64,000 nucleotides of DNA from the NCBI GenBank assembly GCA_003216415.1, contig QCIY01000004.1, positions 41,451 through 105,450 of the forward strand. Direction: 5' to 3'. Every line of letters starts with the position of its first letter. The stretch's first letter is position 1. Made by a program: the position numbers and the translations under genes. This document shows positions 1 through 9,965 of this stretch, in pieces. The DNA is from Prochlorococcus sp. AG-402-O16. Its GTDB lineage: Bacteria > Cyanobacteriota > Cyanobacteriia > PCC-6307 > Cyanobiaceae. The notes below the pieces were generated by a model. It worked only from the letters and a program-made list of their open reading frames with translations, did not search any database and was not told the origin of the DNA.

Positions 1-28
1 ATTTTTATTTCAAAAAATGGAATAATAA

Positions 29-589
29 TTCTGTTATAATTGGGTTATATTTTATTCAAGAACAATTACAGTTTTATCTAAAAGAAATCAGGTATCAAGG
101 CAATCTATAGAAAAGCTTGATTTATTATTATTAATCCTAGAGACTATTGATTTAAATGGTATACAATCCATTTACGCAATATCAAGTAGACTTAATTTAA
201 ATGATGTCTTTCCAAATAAAATTACTATTTGGAAAATAAGGAATAATAACCCATTGAGAAAATCTTATGTGAATAACAATATTAAACTAGATGAATTTGA
301 TGCTTTAATTAAAATCACCGTTGAAATGTCCAGGTATTTATATCCTTATATCAGAGAGATACTCCAATCCAAAGAAGATTTTGAAAAGAATTCAGTTATT
401 TGGAACGATTTTAAAAAGAGATTGATCGAGTTGATTAAAGAGAGATTTAACTTAGATAGTATGAGAGTGAAAAAGCTTTTAAATCAAACTGAAAATGATG
501 AAATTATTATAAAGTCTTTACTTACCTTATCTCTTTGCATCTCAAATCAAGGTTATCAAAAGTTGAAGAATTTTTTATTCGATTTTTAA
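29..589 (+). CDS. DUF3038 family protein, start codon unresolved
   Basis: The reading frame is open from base 29 (after a TAA at 26-28) to the stop at 587-589. It gives a helical protein with the family-like stretch SIEKLDLLLLILETIDLNG near its start and WKIRNNNPLRKS in the middle, which I recognise as the cyanobacterial DUF3038 pattern. Function is unknown. The next gene, one base downstream, is DUF4335, the usual partner of DUF3038, which supports the call. Oddity: there is no ATG, GTG or TTG in frame before the TTG at 254, yet the conserved part begins around base 92. Either a rare start (ATA/ATT) is used, or an indel lies near the 5' end. Listed from the first sense codon after the stop. 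Confidence 0.6.
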   Translation, partial: FCYNWVIFYSRTITVLSKRNQVSRQSIEKLDLLLLILETIDLNGIQSIYAISSRLNLNDVFPNKITIWKIRNNNPLRKSYVNNNIKLDEFDALIKITVEMSRYLYPYIREILQSKEDFEKNSVIWNDFKKRLIELIKERFNLDSMRVKKLLNQTENDEIIIKSLLTLSLCISNQGYQKLKNFLFDF

Positions 590-590
590 T

Positions 591-1181
591 ATGATTCAAA
601 ATAAATTATCATTTCATCAATCTTCGGTTAGTCTCGAAATAATAGGATTACCAGATTATTCAAATAATGAAAATAAAGATCAAATATCAATAATTTCACA
701 ATGGAAACTAACCATAATTGATAAACCACTTATTGAGGGCAAAATTGAACATTTAGGTCCTATTATGGATGCTTTTTATATTTATTCAAATCTTTTAATT
801 AAAAACGAAATCCCAATATATGAGTCTAAATTAATTGATATTAAAGCTGACAATCTCCACATACATAATATTGTTCTCAAGAGCTCTAAATCAAATGTAA
901 AACCATTAATTTTAAAGATTGGTAATTCATTGTTGTCAGACACCATAAATTGTTTTGATCAGCTAAATGAATCATCAAAAGTCAGAATAAAAAAAATAGG
1001 TTTCTATAAAAATATTCCTAAAAAAGTAAGATTTGGGTTAAATAACAAAGTTAAATTTTTCAATTTCATTATGCCGCCATTTATTGCAATTTGTTCTTTA
1101 ATTCTATTCTCCTCTACTTTTATTTATTTTTATAATCCTGTTGATGATAATAAAAAAAATGAACTATTAATTCCAAAATAA
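591..1181 (+). CDS. DUF4335 family protein
   Basis: A 196-residue protein starting at an ATG one base after the DUF3038 stop, so the two are probably co-transcribed and translationally coupled. Residues 1-150 are a mixed alpha/beta region. A single hydrophobic segment at about residues 160-180 (FIMPPFIAICSLILFSSTF) suggests a C-terminal membrane anchor, followed by a short polar tail. Pairing with DUF3038 is typical of cyanobacteria. No catalytic motif is visible and the function is unknown. The family call rests on context and overall pattern. Confidence 0.6.
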   Translation: MIQNKLSFHQSSVSLEIIGLPDYSNNENKDQISIISQWKLTIIDKPLIEGKIEHLGPIMDAFYIYSNLLIKNEIPIYESKLIDIKADNLHIHNIVLKSSKSNVKPLILKIGNSLLSDTINCFDQLNESSKVRIKKIGFYKNIPKKVRFGLNNKVKFFNFIMPPFIAICSLILFSSTFIYFYNPVDDNKKNELLIPK

Positions 1182-1270
1182 AAGCCTATTAGCATCCTTA
1201 ATACAAACACGATAGTATGGGAAAATTTCTTTTTAGCATAATTATTAATTTATTCTTTGAGTTTTGATGT

Positions 1271-1639
1271 ATGGCAGATTTAAACATCCCCAATTTGAAT
1301 ATGAAATCTGATAAATATATTTTTAAAAAAAAATTAAGTCTAAGAAGAAAGTCTAAAAGAAGACTAATTTCTGAGTCTGCCTTTTTGTTTGTTTTGAGTC
1401 TTTTATTAGTTTATATAAATTATTTAATTCCTAATAAGATATTGTTGCTACAAAATCTACCGATGACATTTAATAAGTCTTATATATTAATGATTGATCT
1501 ATTATTAAACCTATACCAAGTATTTTTGGTAATTTTTATTTTTGTCTCTTCTTTAACAACTTTGCTTTTAATGATAGGTTCTATTTATAGATTATTTAGG
1601 GTAACTAAGAGAAAATCAAAACAAATAATTTATAAATAA
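1271..1639 (+). CDS. Small membrane protein, unknown function
   Basis: A 122-residue protein with an ATG start. It has a basic N-terminal region (KKKLSLRRKSKRR, about residues 19-31), then two strongly hydrophobic segments at about residues 36-55 and 80-108, and a basic C-terminal tail. The basic flanks suggest both ends lie in the cytoplasm. I do not recognise a family. It converges on the small gene at 1642-1803 with a 2-base gap. Confidence 0.55.
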   Translation: MADLNIPNLNMKSDKYIFKKKLSLRRKSKRRLISESAFLFVLSLLLVYINYLIPNKILLLQNLPMTFNKSYILMIDLLLNLYQVFLVIFIFVSSLTTLLLMIGSIYRLFRVTKRKSKQIIYK

Positions 1640-1641
1640 TT

Positions 1642-1803
1642 TCAAATTGGTTGCATTAAACCTCCACTACCTGAATCAGAGTCGTCATCATCATTTTCTG
1701 TCTCAACTCCGAAAAGTGCGTAAACACCAAGTAAAAGTGAAGACAAAATTATTGTTATGGGTAAAATTGAATTTTGAATTCCGACGTCTATATATTCACC
1801 CAT
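1642..1803 (-). CDS. Tiny single-span membrane protein with acidic tail
   Basis: Reading the minus strand gives an ATG-initiated 53-residue protein. A hydrophobic segment (about residues 13-32, ILPITIILSSLLLGVYALFG) is followed by an acidic stretch ENDDDDSDS and a glycine-rich end. The size and shape resemble small thylakoid-associated proteins of cyanobacteria, but I cannot assign a family. It lies upstream of mfd on the same strand but is separated from the mfd frame by the convergent gene order. Support is a clean frame with a typical membrane-protein layout filling an otherwise empty gap. Confidence 0.5.
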   Translation of the reverse strand: MGEYIDVGIQNSILPITIILSSLLLGVYALFGVETENDDDDSDSGSGGLMQPI

Positions 1804-1876
1804 GAAAAAAGGAAAATTTTTTATAAACTAACCGAAATTAAACTTATTCGCGGATTTTAAATATTTATTTAATAAT

Positions 1877-4800
1877 TTATTCTTTTTTAATTAGTAGGTC
1901 TTTGTCAAAATTATTTATTTCTTCAACAAATGAACCAAACCAATACATTAATTGATCAATTTGATTTTGAACTTCAGTAACTCCTAAACCTCTAATTGTT
2001 ATTAAGGAGTATTGTTCCCCTTCATCAAAACTAAATTTATTTTGAACACTAGTTGGTAATGATTTTTTAAGTATTTTAAAAGTAGGTTGTTTTAATTTTG
2101 TTTCTATAATGATGTTTGGTTTTTTAAGCTTTATTTTGTTAAAACCACATCTTTTAGCTAGTAATTTTAGTCTCATCAACATAATTAATGACTCGACAGG
2201 TTTGGGCAAAGTTCCATATCTATTAATCCAGTCTGTAGCTAATTCAGTTAATTCATTATTTTTAGAACATTCAGAAGCAGATTTGTAAGCATCAAGCTTT
2301 TCTTCCCTGTTTAATATCCAAGTTGCAGGTATAAATGCATTTATTGGGAGATCTATTTGGGTGTCACTAATTTCTGGTATTTCTTGTCCACTAATTTCTG
2401 ATATTGCCTCATGTAGCATTTCAATGTACAAATCATATCCAATGGCATTAACCTTTCCGCTTTGTTCTTCCCCTAATAAACTTCCAACTCCTCTTATTTC
2501 CATATCTTTCATAGCAAGTTGGTAACCACTTCCTAGTTCAGAAAAGTCTTTTATCGCTTTCAATCTTTGTTTTGCAGCATCATTGATTTTATTTATATTT
2601 GGATAAAATAACCATGCATGTGCTTGTACTCCACTTCTACCAACTCTTCCTCTTAGTTGATAAAGTTGTGAAAGTCCAAATTTATGAGAATCTTCGATAA
2701 TAATTGTGTTTACCTTCGGGATGTCCAATCCACTTTCAATTATCGTAGTACATACCATTAGATCTACTTCTCCATTATTAAAAGCAATCATTGCATTTTC
2801 CAGTTCTGTTTCATTCATTTGTCCATGAGCAACAATAAATTTTAAGTTTGGAAACATATTTTTTAATTTGTTTACAGCTTGATCAATATCACTAATTCTT
2901 GGAAGAACATAAAATATTTGTCCTCCCCTATCAAGTTCTTGACTTATTGCGGTCCTTATTACGTCCATATCTATTTCAGACAAATATGTTTTTATTGATC
3001 TCCTAGATGGAGGAGGGGTATTTAGCAAGCTCATTTGTCTCAGTCCTGATAAGCTCATATAAAGAGTTCTTGGAATTGGAGTCGCAGAGAGAGTTAAAAC
3101 ATCTATGTTGGATTTGATTTTTTTAATTTTCTCCTTTTGTCTTACTCCAAATCTTTGTTCTTCATCAATTACGAGTAGTCCTAAATTTTTAATTTCTATT
3201 TCTTTGCCTAATATTTGGTGTGTTGCTACTACTAAATCGATTTTGTTATTTTTTAATCCTGCATAGATTTCCTTTCTTTCATTAAGGGTTTTGAATCTAT
3301 TTAGTAATGATACTTTTATTGGATAAGGTGAAAATCTATTATTTATTGTTATCCAATGTTGTTGTGCAAGTATTGTTGTTGGAGCTAATAATATTACCTG
3401 CTTTCCTGATGTAATAGCCTTAAAAATAGCCCGAACAGCGACCTCTGTTTTACCAAAACCTACATCTCCACAAACTAACCTGTCCATTGGCTTATCGCTT
3501 TCCATATCGCATTTTATTTCTTTTACAGCAGTAATTTGATCTGGTGTTGGTTGATAAGGGAATGATTCCTCTAATTCATCTTGCCAAGGACCATCTTCTG
3601 GGAATATGTGCCCCTTTAATTTTTCTCTCTTTGCATAAAGTTTTAAGATATCGACAGCAACTTTTTTGATTTGTTTTTTATTTTTATCTTTTATTCTTTC
3701 CCACTCTGTTCCTCCTAATTTATTTATTTTTGGTTTTAACTTTCCGCTTGATCTATATCTGTTAACACTACCGAGTTGATCAGCTGCAACACTTATCTTC
3801 CCATCTTGATACTGAATGACTAAATAATCTCTTGAATCTCCAGTTATGTTGATTTTCTCAATTTTTAGAAATTTTCCTATTCCATGATTTTTATGAACTA
3901 TAAAATCGCCTGGACTAATCTTATTCACATTTATATTTGAATTGACACTTATTTTTTTTCTTCTTATGAATACATTATTAAAAAGAGATTGTTGTGAAAA
4001 TAATTCTTTATCTGTTATGAGAACAACTTTCCAAATCGGAAGATAAAAACCCTCGATTTCATAATTGTTCTTATTTTTTATAATTAAAGGAGTTGAATTA
4101 TTAATTGACTTAAATGCTTCATTAATATCATTAGCATTATTTAAGAAGTTTGTATTACATTCGTGCTCAAAAAGTAAGGTCCTAGTTCTCAATGGCTGTG
4201 CCGATAATATCCATACTTTTTCCTTATTTTTTATATTTTTATTTATATCGTTGGATAATTTTCCTATATTTTTAGAGTATGAATTTAGCCTTTTATCATT
4301 TAATAAAAATCTATTATCAATATTGTCTTTAGATTCAAATTCATAAAATTTTATTAAATCAAAATTCCCCAGTGAATTTAATATTTCGTCAAATTTTATA
4401 TGCAAATTAGGGTTAGCCTTTAAATTAATATGATTATTTTTAAGGTTTTCATTTAATTCATAGGCACAATTATCAAAATTACTTTCTGAATCTAAATACC
4501 AATTATTCGCAAATTTTTTACAATCTTCTAATTCATCAATTACGAGTATTGTTTCCTTATTAAGGAAATCTATTATATTTGAGGGTTCTTTTTCAATTAT
4601 TCCTAAATAACGATCAAGATTATTTTTATTTATATCTTCTGAATTAAAAATACTGTTCTCAGATAAATTACTTAACTTATTTTTTATTAGCAAATCAAAT
4701 CCAGCCTGTATTATTTCAATATTATCGATACTTTCTAATGTTTTCTGTGTATGGGGATCATATTCTCTTATTTTCTCAATTACATTATCAAAAAATTCTA

Positions 4801-5389
4801 ATCTTATAGGGAACTCATTATTGACAGGATAAATATCTATTATTTCCCCTCTCCTACTCCAGAATCCTTCTGTTGAAGTCACATTTTCCTTTGTATAACC
4901 AAGCAATGTAAGTTTATTTGCTAATTCTTGAATCTCGATTTGAACCCCTTTTTGCAAATCTAACTTGTTTTCAATAAATAAGTTTTTATTTATTAGATGA
5001 GGTTGAAGTGATCTCTCTGTTGATATAACAATATTAAGTTCCTTTTTCTCTTTTTTTATTAATTTGGATAAAACAGTAAGCTGACTAAATTCAATCTCTT
5101 TGGATTTATTAATTGATGCGTATGGTAGATGTTCTGTTGGAGGATAATATAAAACTGCTTTATCATTTATACTTTCAAAATAACCAATCCATTTGTAGGC
5201 AATTTCTACATTAGGACAAATTAATAATATATTTTTCCCCTCTTTTTTTGCGATGCTATCTAAGATTATTGATTTAGCATATCTACTTGAACCAACAATA
5301 TTTAATTCATTATTTTTTGAAATTCTTTTTATTAATTCAGAAGTAATTTGTAAGTTAGAAATATAATTAACTAAAGTATTTAAACTCAT
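1877..5389 (-). CDS. mfd: Transcription-repair coupling factor Mfd
   Basis: An 1170-residue DNA translocase, full family length. It displaces RNA polymerase stalled at lesions and recruits UvrA for strand-specific excision repair. Visible parts: an N-terminal UvrB-like module (SSRYAKS, TEGFWSRRGEIIDIYP), the RNA polymerase-interacting domain (SPGDFIVHKNHGIGKFL), Walker A (GDVGFGKTE, about residue 640), the DEEQ box (VIDEEQRFGVRQ, about 743), motif III (LTLSATPIPRTLYMSL), motif VI (QLRGRVGRSG) and the C-terminal TRCF domain. The start is an ATG at 5389. It is divergent from terC. uvrC lies elsewhere in the window. Confidence 0.97.
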   Translation of the reverse strand: MSLNTLVNYISNLQITSELIKRISKNNELNIVGSSRYAKSIILDSIAKKEGKNILLICPNVEIAYKWIGYFESINDKAVLYYPPTEHLPYASINKSKEIEFSQLTVLSKLIKKEKKELNIVISTERSLQPHLINKNLFIENKLDLQKGVQIEIQELANKLTLLGYTKENVTSTEGFWSRRGEIIDIYPVNNEFPIRLEFFDNVIEKIREYDPHTQKTLESIDNIEIIQAGFDLLIKNKLSNLSENSIFNSEDINKNNLDRYLGIIEKEPSNIIDFLNKETILVIDELEDCKKFANNWYLDSESNFDNCAYELNENLKNNHINLKANPNLHIKFDEILNSLGNFDLIKFYEFESKDNIDNRFLLNDKRLNSYSKNIGKLSNDINKNIKNKEKVWILSAQPLRTRTLLFEHECNTNFLNNANDINEAFKSINNSTPLIIKNKNNYEIEGFYLPIWKVVLITDKELFSQQSLFNNVFIRRKKISVNSNINVNKISPGDFIVHKNHGIGKFLKIEKINITGDSRDYLVIQYQDGKISVAADQLGSVNRYRSSGKLKPKINKLGGTEWERIKDKNKKQIKKVAVDILKLYAKREKLKGHIFPEDGPWQDELEESFPYQPTPDQITAVKEIKCDMESDKPMDRLVCGDVGFGKTEVAVRAIFKAITSGKQVILLAPTTILAQQHWITINNRFSPYPIKVSLLNRFKTLNERKEIYAGLKNNKIDLVVATHQILGKEIEIKNLGLLVIDEEQRFGVRQKEKIKKIKSNIDVLTLSATPIPRTLYMSLSGLRQMSLLNTPPPSRRSIKTYLSEIDMDVIRTAISQELDRGGQIFYVLPRISDIDQAVNKLKNMFPNLKFIVAHGQMNETELENAMIAFNNGEVDLMVCTTIIESGLDIPKVNTIIIEDSHKFGLSQLYQLRGRVGRSGVQAHAWLFYPNINKINDAAKQRLKAIKDFSELGSGYQLAMKDMEIRGVGSLLGEEQSGKVNAIGYDLYIEMLHEAISEISGQEIPEISDTQIDLPINAFIPATWILNREEKLDAYKSASECSKNNELTELATDWINRYGTLPKPVESLIMLMRLKLLAKRCGFNKIKLKKPNIIIETKLKQPTFKILKKSLPTSVQNKFSFDEGEQYSLITIRGLGVTEVQNQIDQLMYWFGSFVEEINNFDKDLLIKKE

Positions 5390-5463
5390 TTATAGTTATC
5401 AATCTTGATTACAAATATCCGATATATTATATTAGATTTTATACTGATTGTGAATAATATTTG

Positions 5464-6174
5464 ATGGATTCAGCCGCAATAAATTCTTTTATACCCACAT
5501 TAGATCAGGTAGACAGTTGGTACGAAATCTTTACACTTTTACCAATATTAATTGCTCTAGAATTATTGTTGTCAGCTGATAATGCTGTCGCACTAGCTTC
5601 TCTTACTAAATGCCTCGACAGTTCAGAATTAAGGTCAAGAGCCTTAAATATTGGTATAACAATATCTTTATTATTTAGAATTATTCTCATCTTATTATCT
5701 AATGTTCTTCTCAAGTTTATTCTTATTAGGGTTTTTGCTGGTTTTTATTTAATATACTTATTCTTCTCTAATGTTTTTGTTAATTCAGATATAGAAAACG
5801 CTGAAAATGGTACAGATAATAAAAATAATAATTTTAGGTTCTTAAGAGTTGTAGCACTTCTTTCAATTACTGATTTTGCATTTTCTATAGACAGTATTAC
5901 TACTGCAGTAGCTATCAGCGATCAATACATATTAATTATATTTGGAGCAGTAATTGGTGTATTAGCATTAAGATTTACATCGGGGATTTTTCTAAAACTT
6001 CTGGATATATTTTCTAGATTAGAAACAGCCGGTTACGTAGCAATTTTGATTGTTGGGATTAAGCTTTTACTAAATACGTTAATTAAAGAGTCTATTCTTC
6101 CAGACTATTATTTTTATATTTTGATTCTTTTTGCTTTCATTTGGGGATTCTCTAAAAAAGAATTTAAAACTTAA
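5464..6174 (+). CDS. TerC/Alx-family integral membrane protein
   Basis: A polytopic membrane protein of 236 residues, counted from the ATG at 5464 (a TTG precedes it at 5461). Family hallmarks are the intramembrane acidic motifs LELLLSADNAVALA near residue 35 and FAFSIDSI near residue 140, with about seven hydrophobic segments. TerC proteins are linked to manganese and calcium export and to thylakoid membrane protein insertion in phototrophs; the precise role here is inference. Its TAA stop shares the TTAA at 6171-6174 with the stop of the convergent fmt gene. Confidence 0.85.
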   Translation: MDSAAINSFIPTLDQVDSWYEIFTLLPILIALELLLSADNAVALASLTKCLDSSELRSRALNIGITISLLFRIILILLSNVLLKFILIRVFAGFYLIYLFFSNVFVNSDIENAENGTDNKNNNFRFLRVVALLSITDFAFSIDSITTAVAISDQYILIIFGAVIGVLALRFTSGIFLKLLDIFSRLETAGYVAILIVGIKLLLNTLIKESILPDYYFYILILFAFIWGFSKKEFKT

Positions 6175-7157
6175 TCTGAGAAATAATCACCTACTGTTGG
6201 CTTTAACTGTTGTATCAATTGATTTTTGCTAGATATGTTTTTGCCTTCAAGTTTTGCTTCTAATAAAATAATCGGATCAGTTTTAGTTGAAATTATTATT
6301 CCATCATTTTCTATGACAGCAAGAATAATACCTGGTTTTGAATAATTGCTCTTTAAAAGGTATTTTTCATTTTTAATTTCATCACTACTCAAAACTTTGA
6401 TTTTAATTATTTTTAGGTTCTTACCTCTAAAAGTTGTATTTGATCGTGGGTATAATGCTTTTATTATTTGAGAAATTTCCAATGCATCTTTACTCCAAAC
6501 CACTTTAAAATCTGATTTCTCAATCATTCTTGCGTAAGTAATTTCTCTTCCAAGGGTATTTTGTTTTGTTAATTGAGAATTAGTATTTTTATTAATATTT
6601 TCTTCGATTAAAGAGGTAGCATTTAATAATAATTTTGCCGATAAAATACTAAGTTTTTCCGATAGTGTATTTAAATTATCTTTATTATCGATTTTAATTT
6701 TTTCTTCTAACAATATATCACCAGTATCTAGTCCCTCATTCATTTTCATAATTCCTACACCAGTATATTCGTCGCCTTTTATTAGGGACCATTGGATTGG
6801 GGCAGCACCACGCCATCTTGGGAGTAATGAAGCATGTGCGTTCCAACAACCAAATTTTGGGATGTCCAATATCTCTTTGGGTAATATTTTCCCGTAAGCT
6901 ATGACAATAAATAAATCACAAGAAAGTGATTTAAGTTCATTTATAAAATCTATATTACCCCTGATTTTTTCTGGAGTATAAATTTTTATAGATTCTTGCT
7001 CAGCAAAGCTTTTAACAGGTGAGGATATTAATTTATTTCCCCTAGATCTTTTCTTATCCGGTTGGCTAACTACAGCAATTACCTCGTGTTTGGATTTATT
7101 AAAAATATCAAGACTTGCAATTGAATATTCAGGTGTTCCCCAGAATATAATTCTCAC
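6171..7157 (-). CDS. fmt: Methionyl-tRNA formyltransferase
   Basis: A 328-residue enzyme that formylates Met-tRNA(fMet) from 10-formyltetrahydrofolate for translation initiation. The N-terminal formyltransferase fold starts with IIFWGTPEYSI. The catalytic region shows NAHASLLPRWRGAAPIQW (Asn-His-Asp triad), with the matching aspartate in GLDTGDIL. A C-terminal tRNA-binding barrel follows. The start is GTG at 7155-7157, which overlaps the TGA of the upstream pmbA gene by four bases, so translation is probably coupled. The 3' end overlaps the convergent terC by four bases. Confidence 0.96.
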   Translation of the reverse strand: MRIIFWGTPEYSIASLDIFNKSKHEVIAVVSQPDKKRSRGNKLISSPVKSFAEQESIKIYTPEKIRGNIDFINELKSLSCDLFIVIAYGKILPKEILDIPKFGCWNAHASLLPRWRGAAPIQWSLIKGDEYTGVGIMKMNEGLDTGDILLEEKIKIDNKDNLNTLSEKLSILSAKLLLNATSLIEENINKNTNSQLTKQNTLGREITYARMIEKSDFKVVWSKDALEISQIIKALYPRSNTTFRGKNLKIIKIKVLSSDEIKNEKYLLKSNYSKPGIILAVIENDGIIISTKTDPIILLEAKLEGKNISSKNQLIQQLKPTVGDYFSD

Positions 7158-8506
7158 GCGTCACCAGTTATTGATAATTCGTCTACCCATATATGTGGAG
7201 AAATTCCACTTGTTGTTACCTCCTGGCTTGATTCAATATTTACTATATTTTTCAATAGATATTTGATATCCCCTGCTACGGTGGCAGATTCTATTGAGAT
7301 TTTTTTACCGTTTTTATAGAGCCATCCATCAAATGGAAGAGAGAATGAACCTTGACTTGCTCTTACACCTGCATGGATCGCATTTAATTCTTCAATATAA
7401 ACAAATTCTCCCTCAAAATTAGAATGATCTAATGATGTTTTTAGATCGTAGTCCTCCTTTGATTTCTCAACTACTATCCAATCAGGAGATACTGAGACTT
7501 TTGATCCAATTCCAGCGTGGCCAGTAGGACTTGTTTTAAATATTCTTGCAGTTGATTCAGAATGTATGAAATTTTCAATTTTCCCTTTATTAATTAAACA
7601 TATTCTTTTGGTAGGGGTTCCTTCTCCATCAAATGGTGCTGAAGATATATTCTTTTCGTGAAGACCATCATCATAAATATTAAGTGCTTCTGTAGATAGT
7701 TTCTCGCCGATAGAATTTTTATTAGATAAGCTCACACCATCTAAAATGCTTCTTGCATTAAACATTGAACTAAAGGCATTTATGAGGGTTAAAAAGGACT
7801 CTGGGGAAAAACATATTAAATATTTATTTGTTTTAATAGATGAATAATTTAAATGAGAAATTGTTTTATTTGAAGCCTCTTTAATACACGTTTCTATATC
7901 TATATCATCAACTCCATATCCAAGTTTTACAGAACCTGAGCTGCGAGGTTTTTTATCTTCCTCTTCTGCTCTAGCATATAAATATAGTGCAGCTTGACTT
8001 TTGGCGTAACTTCGAAAAGCACCATCACTATTTGCATAAACTCTCTCATAGAAACTTTCAGATAAACCGTTATATGGAATGGATTTTATGGATTCGTGAC
8101 TTTCTATTAATTTAACTTCCGCTTCTCTTAAAAGAGTGAGTAATTTTTTTATACCAACAGGATTTCTTTTTTTAGCTTCTCTAACTTTAATAGGATCATT
8201 GGCTAGTGGTGAAAATTCAGTACTTTCATTCTTATTGCCGAAATTAGAAGCAATATTTGCTTGATTAAGGGCCTTTTTAATACCAGATTCACTAATGTCA
8301 CTTGTTGTAGTAATGCCAACTAGATTAGATTCGTTCCAAACTCTTATAGTTAAAACTTGCTTTTGTGATGCTTTAAGTTGTTTAGCCTCTCCTTTGTCAA
8401 CTTGCACAGAATAATCATTTGAAAAGCTTGCACCATAATCCCATTTTTTAAGATTTAGAAAATCTGCAGATTTGGATATTTGAGATGTTATTTCTTTTGA
8501 ATTCAT
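7154..8506 (-). CDS. pmbA: TldD/PmbA family protein (PmbA/TldE-like subunit)
   Basis: A 450-residue homologue of PmbA (TldE), the non-metal subunit of the TldD/TldE peptide-processing complex. Conserved blocks include the GLSESFYERVYANSDG region and GVRASQGSFSLPFDGWLYKNG near the C-terminus. It lacks the HExxxH zinc site seen in its partner, as expected for this subunit. It starts three bases after the tldD stop and overlaps fmt by four bases, forming a tldD-pmbA-fmt run. In other bacteria the complex processes peptide precursors; the substrate here is unknown. Confidence 0.9.
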   Translation of the reverse strand: MNSKEITSQISKSADFLNLKKWDYGASFSNDYSVQVDKGEAKQLKASQKQVLTIRVWNESNLVGITTTSDISESGIKKALNQANIASNFGNKNESTEFSPLANDPIKVREAKKRNPVGIKKLLTLLREAEVKLIESHESIKSIPYNGLSESFYERVYANSDGAFRSYAKSQAALYLYARAEEEDKKPRSSGSVKLGYGVDDIDIETCIKEASNKTISHLNYSSIKTNKYLICFSPESFLTLINAFSSMFNARSILDGVSLSNKNSIGEKLSTEALNIYDDGLHEKNISSAPFDGEGTPTKRICLINKGKIENFIHSESTARIFKTSPTGHAGIGSKVSVSPDWIVVEKSKEDYDLKTSLDHSNFEGEFVYIEELNAIHAGVRASQGSFSLPFDGWLYKNGKKISIESATVAGDIKYLLKNIVNIESSQEVTTSGISPHIWVDELSITGDA

Positions 8507-8509
8507 ATG

Positions 8510-9934
8510 CTATCTTCCGCCAACAGTGATTGAATCAACCTTAATATGAGGTTGACCTACAGTTACATTTACGCTTCCACTAATGGATCCACAGAATCCA
8601 GGAGCTAATTCTAGGTCATTTCCGCACATTGATATTTTTGGCATAACTTCTTTAGCCTCACCAATCAATGTTGCTCCCTTAACTGGTTTAGTTAATTTTC
8701 CATTTTTAATTAGGTATCCTTCTTCTACAGCAAAATTAAATTGTCCTGTAGCACCTACACTACCCCCACCCATAGATTTGCAGTAAAGACCATCGCTAAT
8801 ACTACTTATTAAATCATCTTTGGAGTATTCACCTTTAGCTATGTAAGTATTTCTCATTCTTGAAGCTGCTGCAAATGAATAATTTTGTCTTCTTCCACTT
8901 CCTGTTCTTTTATGACCTGTTCTTAATTCCCCTGCTCTATCAGAAATAAATTTTTTTAAAATTCCATCTTTTATGAGGACTGATTTCTCTGGTTCCATCC
9001 CTTCATCATCTACTGATAAAGAACCAAAGGAACCTTTTGATATCCCCTCATCTATTGCTGTTACAGATTCATGTGCAATTTTTTCATTCAATTTATGTTC
9101 AAAGGGAGTTGTCCCTCTCTCTATTTGCGTAGTTTCAAGTAAATGCCCGCAGGCTTCGTGAAATATAACTCCACCAAATTTATTAGCTAATACAACGGGC
9201 ATTTGTCCAGCATCAACATAATCCGCGTATAACATGTTCATTGAACTTTCAAAGACATCATTTGCAGCTTTTTCATGATCCCAGAATTTGAATTCGTTAG
9301 GCATGCCTGATGATCCAAATCTTCTACTTCCATTAGATCTATACTGCGCATCGTTAGCAATTACGTTAAGACCAACTGTTTGATGCAACCTAATATCGGA
9401 GACATAGGTGCCATCACTGGATGCTATAATTACTTCTTGCAAATTTCTTGAGTAACTTCCCTTTCTAGTAATTATTTTGTTATTTTTTTTAAGAGATTTA
9501 TTGCTTTCTAATAGTTTTTCACTTATCTCATGAATGGTTGGAACTTCATCTTTCCATGTTTTTTTTGTTAAACCATAGTCCCTTTGATTCTTTAATCCGT
9601 TAAAAACATCTGTATATTTTTTGTCAGTTATATCTAACATCTCAATAGCCTGAGAAACTGATCTCATCAAACCGTGTTTTGTTAAATCATTTGTACTGAC
9701 GAATCCATCCCTTTTATCTTTAAATATTCTAATACCTGCGCCCCTTCCAAATGAGGGGCTTACATTTGTAATGTAATCCTCTTCGGCTAATACACTTGAA
9801 TTGTCAGTATTTTCTAAAAATATTTCTACAAATTCAGCCCCAAGCCCAATCCCATAGAAAATAATTTCTTCTAATAAATCTTTATTGCAACTACCAAATT
9901 CGATTTCATTTGATTTGATTTGTGACGAAAGCAT
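8510..9934 (-). CDS. tldD: TldD family metalloprotease
   Basis: A 474-residue catalytic subunit of the TldD/TldE protease. The zinc site is intact: GGVIFHEACGHLLETT contains HExxxH. The glycine-rich C-terminal block (LAPGFCGSISGSVNVTVG) and the motif KSMGGGSVGATGQFNF also match the family. The start is an ATG at 9934. It is the first gene of the tldD-pmbA-fmt run, 31 bases after acsF, and may share its transcript. Confidence 0.93.
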   Translation of the reverse strand: MLSSQIKSNEIEFGSCNKDLLEEIIFYGIGLGAEFVEIFLENTDNSSVLAEEDYITNVSPSFGRGAGIRIFKDKRDGFVSTNDLTKHGLMRSVSQAIEMLDITDKKYTDVFNGLKNQRDYGLTKKTWKDEVPTIHEISEKLLESNKSLKKNNKIITRKGSYSRNLQEVIIASSDGTYVSDIRLHQTVGLNVIANDAQYRSNGSRRFGSSGMPNEFKFWDHEKAANDVFESSMNMLYADYVDAGQMPVVLANKFGGVIFHEACGHLLETTQIERGTTPFEHKLNEKIAHESVTAIDEGISKGSFGSLSVDDEGMEPEKSVLIKDGILKKFISDRAGELRTGHKRTGSGRRQNYSFAAASRMRNTYIAKGEYSKDDLISSISDGLYCKSMGGGSVGATGQFNFAVEEGYLIKNGKLTKPVKGATLIGEAKEVMPKISMCGNDLELAPGFCGSISGSVNVTVGQPHIKVDSITVGGR

Positions 9935-9965
9935 ATAAGTCTTTAAATTTACTCTGAAAAAAAGA

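Noticed and set aside
7154..9934. Recent tandem duplication of tldD and pmbA
   Set aside because: Only tldD keeps HExxxH and the sequences differ strongly; they are the two ancient subunits of one protease.
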